A stretch of 43,038 nt of DNA from Methylibium sp. (GTDB taxonomy: Bacteria > Pseudomonadota > Gammaproteobacteria > Burkholderiales > Burkholderiaceae_C): the NCBI GenBank assembly GCA_013824165.1, contig PNNH01000051.1:1-43038 (forward strand). The letters run 5' to 3'. A model generated the notes under the pieces. The model searched no databases and had not been told where the DNA came from. It saw nothing but the letters and a program-made list of their open reading frames with translations. Position numbers and translations under genes: made by a program. This document shows positions 1-6,446 of this stretch, in pieces. Positions within the stretch are counted from its first letter, which is position 1. Each line of letters starts with the position of its first letter.

Positions 1-1
1 G

Positions 2-682
2 GGGGTCAACGGCGAGCAGCAGATCGACGGCTCCGCCAAAATCGCCTTGGACTGCACGCCGGCGTTTCACCGCCTGCAGTTCATCGAGAAGAAGCCGAAG
101 CACTATGCTGAGCTACTCCAGCTGACGGCCGACCATCCCAACGGCCACCGGGCGCACATAGTCAATCTCAGCGCGTCGGACTCGCTTCCGGTCACGCTGC
201 TGGGGCATGACTGGAAACGAACTCGCGGTGTGCTGTTCCTCGATCCATACGGTCTACAGTGCAATTGGTCAATGCTCCGGCAGATCAACGACACGCATGC
301 GCTTGATGTCTTCTTTCTGGTGAGCGTCAGTGGCTTGTTCCGCCAAGCCGCCGTCGATCAAAGCCGCATTGACGAGGGCAAGGCGCGGAAGCTCACCGAC
401 TTCCTAGGCACGGACGACTGGCGTCATGCCCTGTATCAGCAGGAGCAACAAGACTTCTTCGACGAGCCGAAGGTCACGCGCGCAACCGGTTGGAAGGACA
501 TCGTTCAGTTCACCACGGAGCGCCTGCGCACGCTATTTCCTTACGTGGCCGATCCCCAGCTGCTGGCGGGGCCGAAAGGCCCACCTCTGTTCGCGCTCTA
601 TTTCGCGGTGACCAACCCTTCGCCGAAAGCCGTCGGCTTAGCGAAAAGGGTTCATCGCGACATACTTAGCCGTCTGTCATGA
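2..682 (+). CDS. tcmP: TcmP-like three-Cys-motif partner protein (5' end outside window)
   Basis: The reading frame is open from base 2, so the start lies upstream of the window; 226 residues are visible. The early IDGSA..AL stretch, the F.EK.PK.AEL strand-helix and the central FLDPYG block followed by a FF.VSVSGLFRQ-type strand are recognisable as the TcmP family. In known genomes these genes sit beside a gene for a three-Cys-motif (Gp37/Gp68, DUF5131-like) protein, often on phages, plasmids or islands; the biochemical role is not established. That partner would lie upstream, off the window. An internal TTG at 47 is a poor start because conserved sequence continues before it. The gene converges on the two minus-strand unknown genes, with a hairpin at 807-826 between them. 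Confidence 0.75.
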   Translation, partial: GVNGEQQIDGSAKIALDCTPAFHRLQFIEKKPKHYAELLQLTADHPNGHRAHIVNLSASDSLPVTLLGHDWKRTRGVLFLDPYGLQCNWSMLRQINDTHALDVFFLVSVSGLFRQAAVDQSRIDEGKARKLTDFLGTDDWRHALYQQEQQDFFDEPKVTRATGWKDIVQFTTERLRTLFPYVADPQLLAGPKGPPLFALYFAVTNPSPKAVGLAKRVHRDILSRLS

Positions 683-806
683 GACATCGACCCATGAGCT
701 ACGCCGAACGAGCCGCCCGATGGACGCGCTGTCCGATCACGTCAAAGTTCGACGCGCAAGTCGCGCCACAGGCAATCTAGCCCAAATGCGAGCCCAGAAT
801 GCAGAA

Positions 807-826
807 CGGCGAGCATCAGCTCGCCG
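807..826. terminator. 8-bp perfect hairpin between convergent genes
   Basis: CGGCGAGC and GCTCGCCG form a perfect 8-bp stem around the loop ATCA. It lies between the end of the tcmP-like gene and the end of the convergent 57-residue gene, where a two-way terminator would be expected. No T-run follows on either strand, so termination is inferred only from structure and place. The surrounding 683-852 stretch shows no gene. Confidence 0.35.
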
Positions 827-852
827 CACTTGGTAGAAGACGGGCAAAGCCC

Positions 853-1026
853 TTATTTGACGCGCACCTCAGTAGCGTACGAGAGCTGGAAGTTCGCAGG
901 CTTTTTGCGCGCCAGGGTCTCGCCCCGTGCTACGGCGTCACGTGCAATGCTCATCACACGCGCGACGCTGTTTTGCTTGAGGCGGACTACCTCAGCATTG
1001 ATACGTTTGCGGTCGTTCGTAGGCAT
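853..1026 (-). CDS. Small unknown protein, 57 aa
   Basis: This is a short, basic protein without a family I recognise. The start was chosen at the internal ATG at 1026 because AAGGAG sits 9 bases before it, the clearest ribosome binding site in this part of the window; the longer open frame to 1074 has no such site. The gene begins inside the last 35 bases of the upstream 188-residue gene, so the two are probably translated from one message. The sequence is rich in Arg, Lys and Ala, with a helical middle part, and has no signal peptide or membrane segment. Confidence 0.55.
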   Translation of the reverse strand: MPTNDRKRINAEVVRLKQNSVARVMSIARDAVARGETLARKKPANFQLSYATEVRVK

Positions 1027-1558
1027 AGACAGATGCTCCTTGGAGGGGAAGTATAGCAGTGAACGAGCGGGCAAGCTCAGTTGTCAACGCTCTGGCAGCT
1101 CGGCGGTACGCAGTACCAAGCTTGTCGGAGGCAGGCATGTAGAACAATTGCTCGATCTCAACCTCTGTATGGATGTACAGCTCAATCGCTTGACTCAACG
1201 TGCGGAGAAACTGAAAAATCTGCCCCGGTTGCAAAAGCTGCCATGCACCAGGGTCAAAAAAATCGTTATCGGCCTCCGCGCGTGTGAATTTGATGAGGCG
1301 AGATTGCTTCGCTGGCATAAACCCTTTCGCTGACAGGGTGTCGAGCGCTGTAGCCAAGATCTCATCGTCATGATCTGCCTGAGCGAAGGGAGAAATGAAG
1401 ACCAGCAGGTACTTTAGGCCGAGAAACCTGATCGGAACGACCTCCGTCTCGGCTTCAACCGGCAGATAGAACACATCGCCGATCCAAACATCTTGCGACG
1501 GTTCCGGTTCATCCGAAAAATACTGCTGACGCAACGCGTCGTTGAGCCATGCAACCAA
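992..1558 (-). CDS. Unknown protein, 188 aa
   Basis: I do not recognise a family. The protein looks soluble and globular, with alternating hydrophobic strands (IGDVFYLPVE, YLLVFISPF) followed by acidic and aromatic helical parts, and no signal peptide. The start is a TTG at 1558, preceded by a purine-rich GGGGGTGAGG and an in-frame stop just upstream; the next codon is also a possible GTG-type start, so the exact start is uncertain. It overlaps the downstream 57-residue gene by 35 bases in another frame, which suggests a co-translated pair. It is divergent from the SGNH hydrolase gene, with about 110 bases between them. Confidence 0.55.
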   Translation of the reverse strand: MVAWLNDALRQQYFSDEPEPSQDVWIGDVFYLPVEAETEVVPIRFLGLKYLLVFISPFAQADHDDEILATALDTLSAKGFMPAKQSRLIKFTRAEADNDFFDPGAWQLLQPGQIFQFLRTLSQAIELYIHTEVEIEQLFYMPASDKLGTAYRRAARALTTELARSFTAILPLQGASVYAYERPQTYQC

Positions 1559-1671
1559 GCCTCACCCCCATTTCGCTGAAATTACACCACGAGCCGATGC
1601 AAGTTCTCGTGCGTAACGGGGTACAAAGCCCGTTGCATTTCACAAGCGCTTCTACCCTGCGCAGCTGACGT

Positions 1672-2322
1672 ATGGAAACCAGTCCCGCGAGCGAGATAGT
1701 CCTGATCGGTGATTCAGTGTTCGACAACACTGCCTACGTGCCCTATGGCCGCACCGTCGAGCAGCAGTTGAGGGAGCAGATTCCCAGCTCAGTGGGGCTG
1801 ACATGTTTGGCGGAAGACGGGGCGACGATCTCCGACATCGCCGGTCAGTTGCTCCGAGTGCCGAGCCACGCCTCACATCTGATTGTCAGCATCGGAGGGA
1901 ACGACGCCCTGCTGCGGGCAGACCTACTACAAACGCGGACGTCGACTGCCGCAGATGCGCTCGAACTATTCTTTGACGCATCTCGAAGTTTCATGAACTC
2001 ATACCGTCACGCTGTCAAGCGGTGCACGGAATTTGAGGTTCCGGTGACGGTGTGCACAATTTATGGGGGCCATCATGCCGATCCTCATGTGCAAAGTGCG
2101 ATTGTTGCGGCGTTGATGTTCTTCAACGATGCGATTTTGCAGGTTGCACTGGAGTTCCGAGCTTCTGTTCTCGACGTCCGAAAGATCTGCAACGACCCTA
2201 AGGATTTCACGAACGCCATTGAGCCATCCATCCATGGCGCAAAGAAGATTGCGGCAGCTATACGGCGCGTCTTGGAGGACAGCAGCTCCACCGGACGTCG
2301 AAGAACCTGCATTTGCACGTAG
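1672..2322 (+). CDS. SGNH/GDSL-type hydrolase-like protein
   Basis: The sequence shows the blocks of the SGNH hydrolase superfamily (esterases, lipases and acyl hydrolases): IGDS near the N-terminus with the candidate nucleophile Ser15, IGGND at residues 74-78 for the oxyanion hole with Asn77, and His188 in SIHGAKKIA near the C-terminus. There is no signal peptide, so the protein should be cytoplasmic. In the usual DxxH motif the acid is three residues before His; here that position is Pro185 and the nearest acid is Glu184, so the triad may be altered. The length of 216 residues is normal for the superfamily. The substrate cannot be told. No clear ribosome binding site precedes the ATG. Confidence 0.7.
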   Translation: METSPASEIVLIGDSVFDNTAYVPYGRTVEQQLREQIPSSVGLTCLAEDGATISDIAGQLLRVPSHASHLIVSIGGNDALLRADLLQTRTSTAADALELFFDASRSFMNSYRHAVKRCTEFEVPVTVCTIYGGHHADPHVQSAIVAALMFFNDAILQVALEFRASVLDVRKICNDPKDFTNAIEPSIHGAKKIAAAIRRVLEDSSSTGRRRTCICT

Positions 2323-2785
2323 AGCACAGCTGGCGCCCTGGAGCCCAATTCCTGAGTAGCACTGCTACCGGGTGGCCTAATCCATTGCGCTGTTGGCCGC
2401 ACAAGACGCGCTGGACTCGATCCGGCTAGAGCTCCGAGTCTGACTTCGTTGCAGGCATGGGAGCTCGGGAGCGCTCCGCTGACGATTGCCGTGCATTGCG
2501 GGTGATTGCGGCCGTTTCCCGCAATTGCGGTGTGCCAGCTAGGTGGAGGCCCGTCCGCGTTCTGCGCAGCCGCGCCAGCGCGGCCAACGCGGACGTCAAC
2601 GTGCTCGGCTTGGCCGACCCGCACCGAGCAATCTGCACGTGTAGCGCCACGTTTAGAACCGGATCCGGTAAGGCAGGCTGGTGGCCCATGTTGGAGCGTG
2701 GAGGCTTCGTCGGCATCGTGGCGCCAAGGTAGCATCCGGCGCGCCCTGACGCTAGTCCACGGTCACGAAATCGATGGATGGCGCT
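2323..2785. other. 463-base stretch without a supported gene
   Basis: Several frames are open here on both strands, as expected at this GC content, but none has a ribosome binding site, a natural-looking protein sequence or a known motif. The stretch holds a perfect GTAGCA-C-TGCTAC palindrome at 2356-2368 just after the SGNH gene, and the repeated ATTGCGG heptamers at 2495-2530. It may contain gene remnants, but I can show none. Confidence 0.5.
2495..2530. repeat. Three ATTGCGG repeats ending in a 12-bp palindrome
   Basis: ATTGCGG occurs at 2495-2501, 2505-2511 and 2524-2530. The last copy with its inverted partner makes the perfect palindrome CCGCAATTGCGG at 2519-2530. Closely spaced repeats of this kind can be a protein binding site. 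No adjacent gene start makes the purpose clear. Confidence 0.4.
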
Positions 2786-3235
2786 TCACGTCGGCGCGGC
2801 CGTGACCTTGGGGCGCCACGGCTGCTCCGGCAACGCCGCCGCACCAGCTTGCATTGCGAGTTCAGGCAGCCCCGACTTGACATATCTCTCCGCGAAGCTG
2901 AGCCACTCATTTTTTTCATGGCGGGCCTCATACGCGAACCCGACGTAGTCGTCTGGGTGCCAGGCGATGCTGCCGAGGCCGAATAGGATTTCGGCGGGAA
3001 GTTGTCGGCCCGACACCAGGTTGTCGAGCGCCTCCTCGCGCAGTTCATGTCCAACCGTGTGGGCGCGCATCGCCAAGATCGTTCCACCGCACGACGCTTT
3101 CTGCGTCGATGGACCGTTTCGGCTCCAACGGTCCCCCTGTAAATACCTGGGTCGAAGCCAATGTTCGACGCAGCCACTTGGGACCCCGAACTCGTGCTGC
3201 AACGCTTCCGCGAAGAAGCGGAAGACGTCATTCAT
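2786..3235 (-). CDS. Unknown protein, probably the 3' part of a frameshifted gene
   Basis: As read, this 149-residue frame starts at ATG 3235, inside the end of the upstream 101-residue frame (overlap ATGAATGA). I know no family. However, this frame stays open upstream to about 3334, and its codons from 3292 to 3236 end in G or C more often than those of the other frame over the same bases. That suggests the real protein enters this frame near 3292 from the upstream frame, giving one product of about 248 residues. The visible part has an amphipathic helical start and a middle rich in aromatic residues (WHPDDYVGFAYEARHEKNEW). No signal peptide or membrane segment is seen. Confidence 0.5.
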   Translation of the reverse strand: MNDVFRFFAEALQHEFGVPSGCVEHWLRPRYLQGDRWSRNGPSTQKASCGGTILAMRAHTVGHELREEALDNLVSGRQLPAEILFGLGSIAWHPDDYVGFAYEARHEKNEWLSFAERYVKSGLPELAMQAGAAALPEQPWRPKVTAAPT

Positions 3236-3533
3236 GTGGCGTTTCACCCGATCTACCGGCGAACCAGTGAGGTTGTGCTGCGCGACGCCAAGTCTTATAG
3301 GTGCCTGCCGCCGTGATCTCCATCCCGGATTCAATCAGGCGCCCGTTGCGTTCGTCATAGAGGTCCGCATGGACCTTCGGGTTGCCGAAATATGGTGCCG
3401 GCCCCTTGGGCTCTCCGATGCGCGTGACGCGCGCCACCTTGCCACTCCACGTGGTTCGGGTTACCCAGAATCCGACCTGAAGCCCATTGGACTCCCACAT
3501 TTGATAGACGTTCTCAGGGCTAAAACCAGTCAT
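3228..3533 (-). CDS. Unknown protein, probably the 5' part of a frameshifted gene
   Basis: The frame starts at ATG 3533 and ends in a TGA overlapping the next frame. Residues 1-80 look like a compact beta-rich protein (VGFWVTRTTW, PYFGNPKVHADLYDE). Residues 81-101 look unlike it, with low GC at third codon positions (8 of 21 codons, against 13 of 19 in the other frame). Dropping the single A at 3293, after Lys80, joins this part smoothly to the downstream frame. It may therefore be a pseudogene, a sequencing error or, less likely, a true overlapping pair. A LexA-like box lies about 120 bases upstream. Confidence 0.5.
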   Translation of the reverse strand: MTGFSPENVYQMWESNGLQVGFWVTRTTWSGKVARVTRIGEPKGPAPYFGNPKVHADLYDERNGRLIESGMEITAAGTYKTWRRAAQPHWFAGRSGETPHE

Positions 3534-3589
3534 GACCTGCGGCGCTCAGCGCAACTGTGGTGATGGCGGGCACTGTAGCTGCGGTGGTC

Positions 3590-3604
3590 GCTCACCAGGT
3601 GAGC
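3590..3604. promoter_or_regulatory. Perfect palindrome, possible operator
   Basis: GCTCACC-A-GGTGAGC is a perfect 7+7 palindrome about 57 bases upstream of the ATG at 3533. Its length and place suit a repressor site for the minus-strand unknown gene; a weak terminator is the other option, although no T-run follows. Confidence 0.35.
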
Positions 3605-3656
3605 TAGCCCAGCGGAGCCACCCGGTCTCTTCGGGACAGTTGCCCAAATCCAAATG

Positions 3657-3672
3657 CTGTACAAACATACAG
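3657..3672. promoter_or_regulatory. Candidate LexA (SOS) box
   Basis: CTGT-N8-ACAG is present exactly (CTGTACAAACATACAG), and the symmetry extends outward to ATG and CAT (3654-3675). This matches the LexA site form of gamma- and betaproteobacteria. It touches the stop codon of the DUF6471 gene and lies about 120 bases upstream of the minus-strand gene starting at 3533, the likeliest target. I see no convincing -10/-35 pair, so regulation is inferred. Confidence 0.5.
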
Positions 3673-3674
3673 CA

Positions 3675-3962
3675 TCAATCACTTTCCTGATCCAGCAGCG
3701 GCACAGGCTTCGGTCTGCTCGCCGCCTCTGGGGCACGAGGAATGCGGAGCGTCTTCACCTCCATCGCCGCCAACACCTGCAGTGCGAAGGCGAACGAATA
3801 CGTCCCGCGATTGAGCTTGTTGATGAGCACCTGGGGCTCGATGCGCACACCGTGCGCTTCAAGCCTTCTGGCCAGCTCGGTGTGCGTCAGCTCTTTGTCG
3901 AGTCGCAGGTCCTGAAGGATCGCCTTCGCTTGCTGCTCATAGAACTGGCGCTTTTTGTTCAC
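3675..3962 (-). CDS. DUF6471 domain protein
   Basis: This 95-residue protein carries the DUF6471 pattern: a helical ELARRLEAHGV segment (about residues 29-39), then VLINKLNRGTYSFAFALQVL (about 45-64) and a KTLRIP end of the domain. The arrangement resembles a small helix-turn-helix fold, and such proteins occur on plasmids and islands; the function is unproven. The start is a GTG at 3962 with no good ribosome binding site. Upstream, TACATCAA occurs twice (3969-3976 and 4022-4029), which may be part of the control region. The stop codon touches the LexA-like box. Confidence 0.7.
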   Translation of the reverse strand: MNKKRQFYEQQAKAILQDLRLDKELTHTELARRLEAHGVRIEPQVLINKLNRGTYSFAFALQVLAAMEVKTLRIPRAPEAASRPKPVPLLDQESD

Positions 3963-4140
3963 TTGAGTACATCAAAAACGATTTACGCATCGTAGGCAAA
4001 GAAGACGCGGCTCGTTATGCATACATCAACTTTGATTTGCTCTGGCGTGTCACCGCTGGAGCTGCGCGGAGTGCCAGCGCTTGGACACTGGAAGCCTGTT
4101 CTTCAACGACGCCATTTCATGCATCACCCAGTTAGCTTTT

Positions 4141-4157
4141 CGTCGACTTTGTCGACG
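4141..4157. repeat. Perfect hairpin upstream of the transposase
   Basis: CGTCGAC-TTT-GTCGACG gives a perfect 7-bp stem with a 3-base loop, 35 bases before the transposase ATG. In this position it could dampen expression of the transposase or bind a protein. It is not T-rich enough downstream to be a plain terminator. Confidence 0.35.
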
Positions 4158-4192
4158 ACGTAACCGGAGCGCTTCGACGCAGCAGACGCGCC

Positions 4193-5269
4193 ATGGCCGG
4201 GCATTTCCTCCTCTCCAAAGACGCACGCGACTTCACGGTCGAGGGTGTGGAGCGGATGTCCGAGCGCGAGGTGCACAAGTTCTTCGTCGAGAGTCGATGG
4301 GGCAAGGACGGGGTTCAGATCTGTCCGGGCTGCGGCACGATCGACAACCATTACTGGGTCAAGACTCGTCGGCAGTGGCGGTGCAAGGACATCGCCTGCG
4401 GTCGAAGCTTCTCGGTCACGAGCGACACCAAGTTCGCCGACCACAAGTTGCCGCTGAAGAAGTTGCTGAAGGCGTTCGTGATCTTTGCGAACAACGTCAA
4501 GGGCATCAGCGCCAGCGCGCTCGCGCGCACGATCGGCGTTGCCTATCAAACGGCCTTCGTCCTGCTTCATAAGCTTCGAGAGTCCATCATGGAATGCTCG
4601 AACAAGGATCAGCTCGATGGCTTGGTCCACATCGACGGCGCCTACGTCTCAGGCCGTATTCGAAAGCCGCGGGTCAAGAAGAAAGCCACAGAGACGCAGC
4701 ATCGGGACAAGAAGCCGCAATGGCAGTCCAGCAAGCATCCAAATCAGCGTGTGGTGATGGTGCTGCGCGAGGTGGATCCGGAGGGCAACAAGGGTTCGAT
4801 TCGAACCATCGTGCATGTGGTGCGGGCGGAGGACTCGCGCACTGCAGAGGAGCTCGCCAAGATCTACATCAAGCGGGACGCGAAGGTCATGACCGACGAA
4901 GCGCCGGCCTACAGTTCCCTGATCGAGCGATATGACCACCTCACGGTGAACCACTCCAAAGAGTTCTCCACGGACGACGGGGTGAGCAACAACCAGGCGG
5001 AGAGCTTCTTCGCGCGGATGCGGCGCATGGTGATCGGCCAGGTTCACCGGGTCACGCCGAAATACATGCTCGACTACGTGACGGAGGTTGCGTGGCGCGA
5101 GGACGTTCGGAGAACACCGACGTCGAGACAGGTTGGCATGCTGGCCAACGCAGCGTCTCGATCGACCTCGAAATGGTGGCGAGGCTATTGGCAGATGAAA
5201 AAACGGCCGGAAGAGATCCTCTTTGTTCCAACGGGGTCGCCGCCAAAGCCAGCGGCTGTCAGTCGTTGA
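4193..5269 (+). CDS. IS1595-family transposase (ISXO2-like)
   Basis: The start MAGHFLLS..AR is typical of this transposase family and fixes the ATG at 4193, although no ribosome binding site is visible. A zinc ribbon follows (Cys44, Cys47, Cys64, Cys69), then a helical DNA-binding part, then the ISXO2-like catalytic domain. Catalytic candidates are Asp148 in HIDGAY, Asp235 in TDEAPAY, Asn253-His254 in VNHSKEF and Glu270 in NNQAESFF. The length of 358 residues is that of an intact enzyme and no frameshift is seen, so the element may be active. The 3' end overlaps the convergent 168-residue gene by 11 bases. Confidence 0.92.
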   Translation: MAGHFLLSKDARDFTVEGVERMSEREVHKFFVESRWGKDGVQICPGCGTIDNHYWVKTRRQWRCKDIACGRSFSVTSDTKFADHKLPLKKLLKAFVIFANNVKGISASALARTIGVAYQTAFVLLHKLRESIMECSNKDQLDGLVHIDGAYVSGRIRKPRVKKKATETQHRDKKPQWQSSKHPNQRVVMVLREVDPEGNKGSIRTIVHVVRAEDSRTAEELAKIYIKRDAKVMTDEAPAYSSLIERYDHLTVNHSKEFSTDDGVSNNQAESFFARMRRMVIGQVHRVTPKYMLDYVTEVAWREDVRRTPTSRQVGMLANAASRSTSKWWRGYWQMKKRPEEILFVPTGSPPKPAAVSR

Positions 5270-5765
5270 CGGCGGGCATGGACCAACAACCTTCCTCTTG
5301 ATCTGCGGGATCAAGGGAATGGTGCCGCAGGATGCTCTTCTTCGCGACCAACTTGGCCAGCGTATTTCGAACCGGAATCTTCAGGTGTTTATAGTTCTTC
5401 GCGTTGACCGTAAGCCCACATCTGTTTGCCACGTCGTAGACGATCATCGCCGTCGACATGTGCTTGCCATTCGCTTGTTTGAGGCAGGCAATGATTGTTC
5501 GCACCAGTTTGTGACCCTTGAAAGGCGATGGGGTATACCGCCGCTTGCCTTCAATGGTGGAAGCCTTCACCTGGACTTCGTGGAGCGGGATGATGCGATC
5601 AAGAGAGGCGAGCCTGTCCATCAATTCGCAGATGTCACCGGGAAGGCTCTCTATGAGCTTGATGCATCTATCGAGCTTTCCGCGGGTCCGTGATCGCTCG
5701 TTGATCAGCCAGACCAAGCTGCTGGGTGTCCGCTCCAAGCCAGAGTAATCGCGGTTCTTCTTCAA
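5259..5765 (-). CDS. Unknown IS-associated protein, 168 aa (second of paralogous pair)
   Basis: This gene is a paralogue of its upstream neighbour: same length, the same start pattern (KNRDY.GLERTPSS..WLI), a central coiled-coil-like part and the same IPLH.V.V.AS.I.G block in the middle. The C-terminal part resembles a winged helix in its strand-helix pattern, but I cannot assign a fold. It starts with TTG at 5765, overlapping the upstream stop by four bases (TTGA), with GAGGA before it; the two are surely co-translated. Its end overlaps the transposase end. It may be a passenger gene or a regulator of transposition; similar proteins are, from memory, common unnamed proteins in Burkholderiales. 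Confidence 0.75.
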   Translation of the reverse strand: MKKNRDYSGLERTPSSLVWLINERSRTRGKLDRCIKLIESLPGDICELMDRLASLDRIIPLHEVQVKASTIEGKRRYTPSPFKGHKLVRTIIACLKQANGKHMSTAMIVYDVANRCGLTVNAKNYKHLKIPVRNTLAKLVAKKSILRHHSLDPADQEEGCWSMPAVND

Positions 5766-6268
5766 GGCGTCTGATCCTCTTCAGCCCATGCCCAGCTTCC
5801 GTGCTGGGTTGTCTCGGCAGGATGGCAACGGCGCACGAGGCCTCGATCGGCCATGGGGCTCAAGCACTTGCGTGCGCTGTCCATGATGTCGGCCTGCTTG
5901 ACCTTGGCCAGATCAATGTTGTTTTGCCTGACGAACTGCAGCACGAGCTCGATGGTCGTGACAGGCTGGCCCTTCGCGGCTTTCAGGGATCGAACCAACG
6001 AGCGCTTGAGCTCGCCGTGGGGCGCGGTCCGCGGGCGGTTCGGTCGCCTGCCGACGATGGCACTAGCGTCCACCTTGACCGCGTGCAGCGGTATCACTGC
6101 GTCCAACGACGCAAGTTCGTATTCAAGGGTGCGGATTTTCTCGGGCAGAGCCGCCTCTTGCGCGCGGTAGCGATCAAGCTGGCCGCGTAGCTTCGCGCGC
6201 TGTCCGATCAGCCATGCCATCGAGGATGGCGTGCGCTCCAGGCCTGTGTAATCTCGGTTCTTCGGCAT
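5762..6268 (-). CDS. Unknown IS-associated protein, 168 aa (first of paralogous pair)
   Basis: This is the first gene of the tandem paralogous pair. Residues 1-20 carry the shared RDY.GLERTPSS block; residues of about 20-55 are Arg/Glu/Leu-rich and likely form a coiled coil; a SLD.VIPLH block and a basic Arg/Pro linker follow. The C-terminal part (VTTIELVLQFVRQ and the later ADRGLVRRC) looks like a winged-helix layout, which would suit DNA binding, but this is inference. A nearly perfect hairpin (6271-6294) sits two bases before the ATG and could restrain translation. No membrane segment or signal peptide is present. Confidence 0.75.
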   Translation of the reverse strand: MPKNRDYTGLERTPSSMAWLIGQRAKLRGQLDRYRAQEAALPEKIRTLEYELASLDAVIPLHAVKVDASAIVGRRPNRPRTAPHGELKRSLVRSLKAAKGQPVTTIELVLQFVRQNNIDLAKVKQADIMDSARKCLSPMADRGLVRRCHPAETTQHGSWAWAEEDQTP

Positions 6269-6270
6269 GT

Positions 6271-6294
6271 CCCGATGGTTTCAGAACCACCGGG
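6271..6294. repeat. 10-bp hairpin next to start codon and candidate IS end
   Basis: CCCGATGGTT and AACCACCGGG pair with one mismatch around the loop TCAG. The hairpin lies between the ATG at 6268 and the candidate terminal repeat at 6295-6306. It could cover the ribosome binding site of the minus-strand gene or belong to the element end. Confidence 0.4.
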
Positions 6295-6446
6295 AGGCAT
6301 CCAGTGCATCAGCTAGATAATGCCGATTGGTGCCTGCACACTGAGCGACGCCGGCTGAAGGCCCGGCCGCCTGCAAAAATTGCCAGCGTGGCGTCAGTTC
6401 GGTCTGCAAAACTGTCACCAACCCCCTCAACCAAGGACTCTTTGAA

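Larger units (their letters stand above)
4086..6306. mobile_element. Probable IS1595-family element with two passenger genes; ends tentative
   Basis: The unit holds an IS1595-type transposase and, convergent to it with an 11-base 3' overlap, two paralogous 168-residue genes. Such a tail-to-tail overlap leaves no room for an element end between them, so the three genes probably move together. Near the outer limits are inverted copies of CACTGGA(A/T)GCCT at 4086-4097 and 6295-6306, with 11 of 12 bases matching, which may be the terminal repeats. The 8-base flanks (CGCTTGGA and CATCAGCT) do not match, so no target duplication supports these ends. IS1595 elements are known to carry passenger genes. 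Confidence 0.45.

Noticed and set aside
2376-2395. Possible integron attC site (GGCCTAAT ... GTTGGCC)
   Set aside because: The core and inverse core do not match RYYYAAC/GTTRRRY, and the genes around are not in one orientation as in cassette arrays.
2085-2735. Minus-strand open frame (216 codons) across the SGNH gene end and the gap
   Set aside because: It covers a recognisable gene on the other strand, and its sequence is low in natural protein features.
4649-5314. Minus-strand open frame (221 codons) opposite the transposase
   Set aside because: Shadow of the transposase frame; no motifs of its own.
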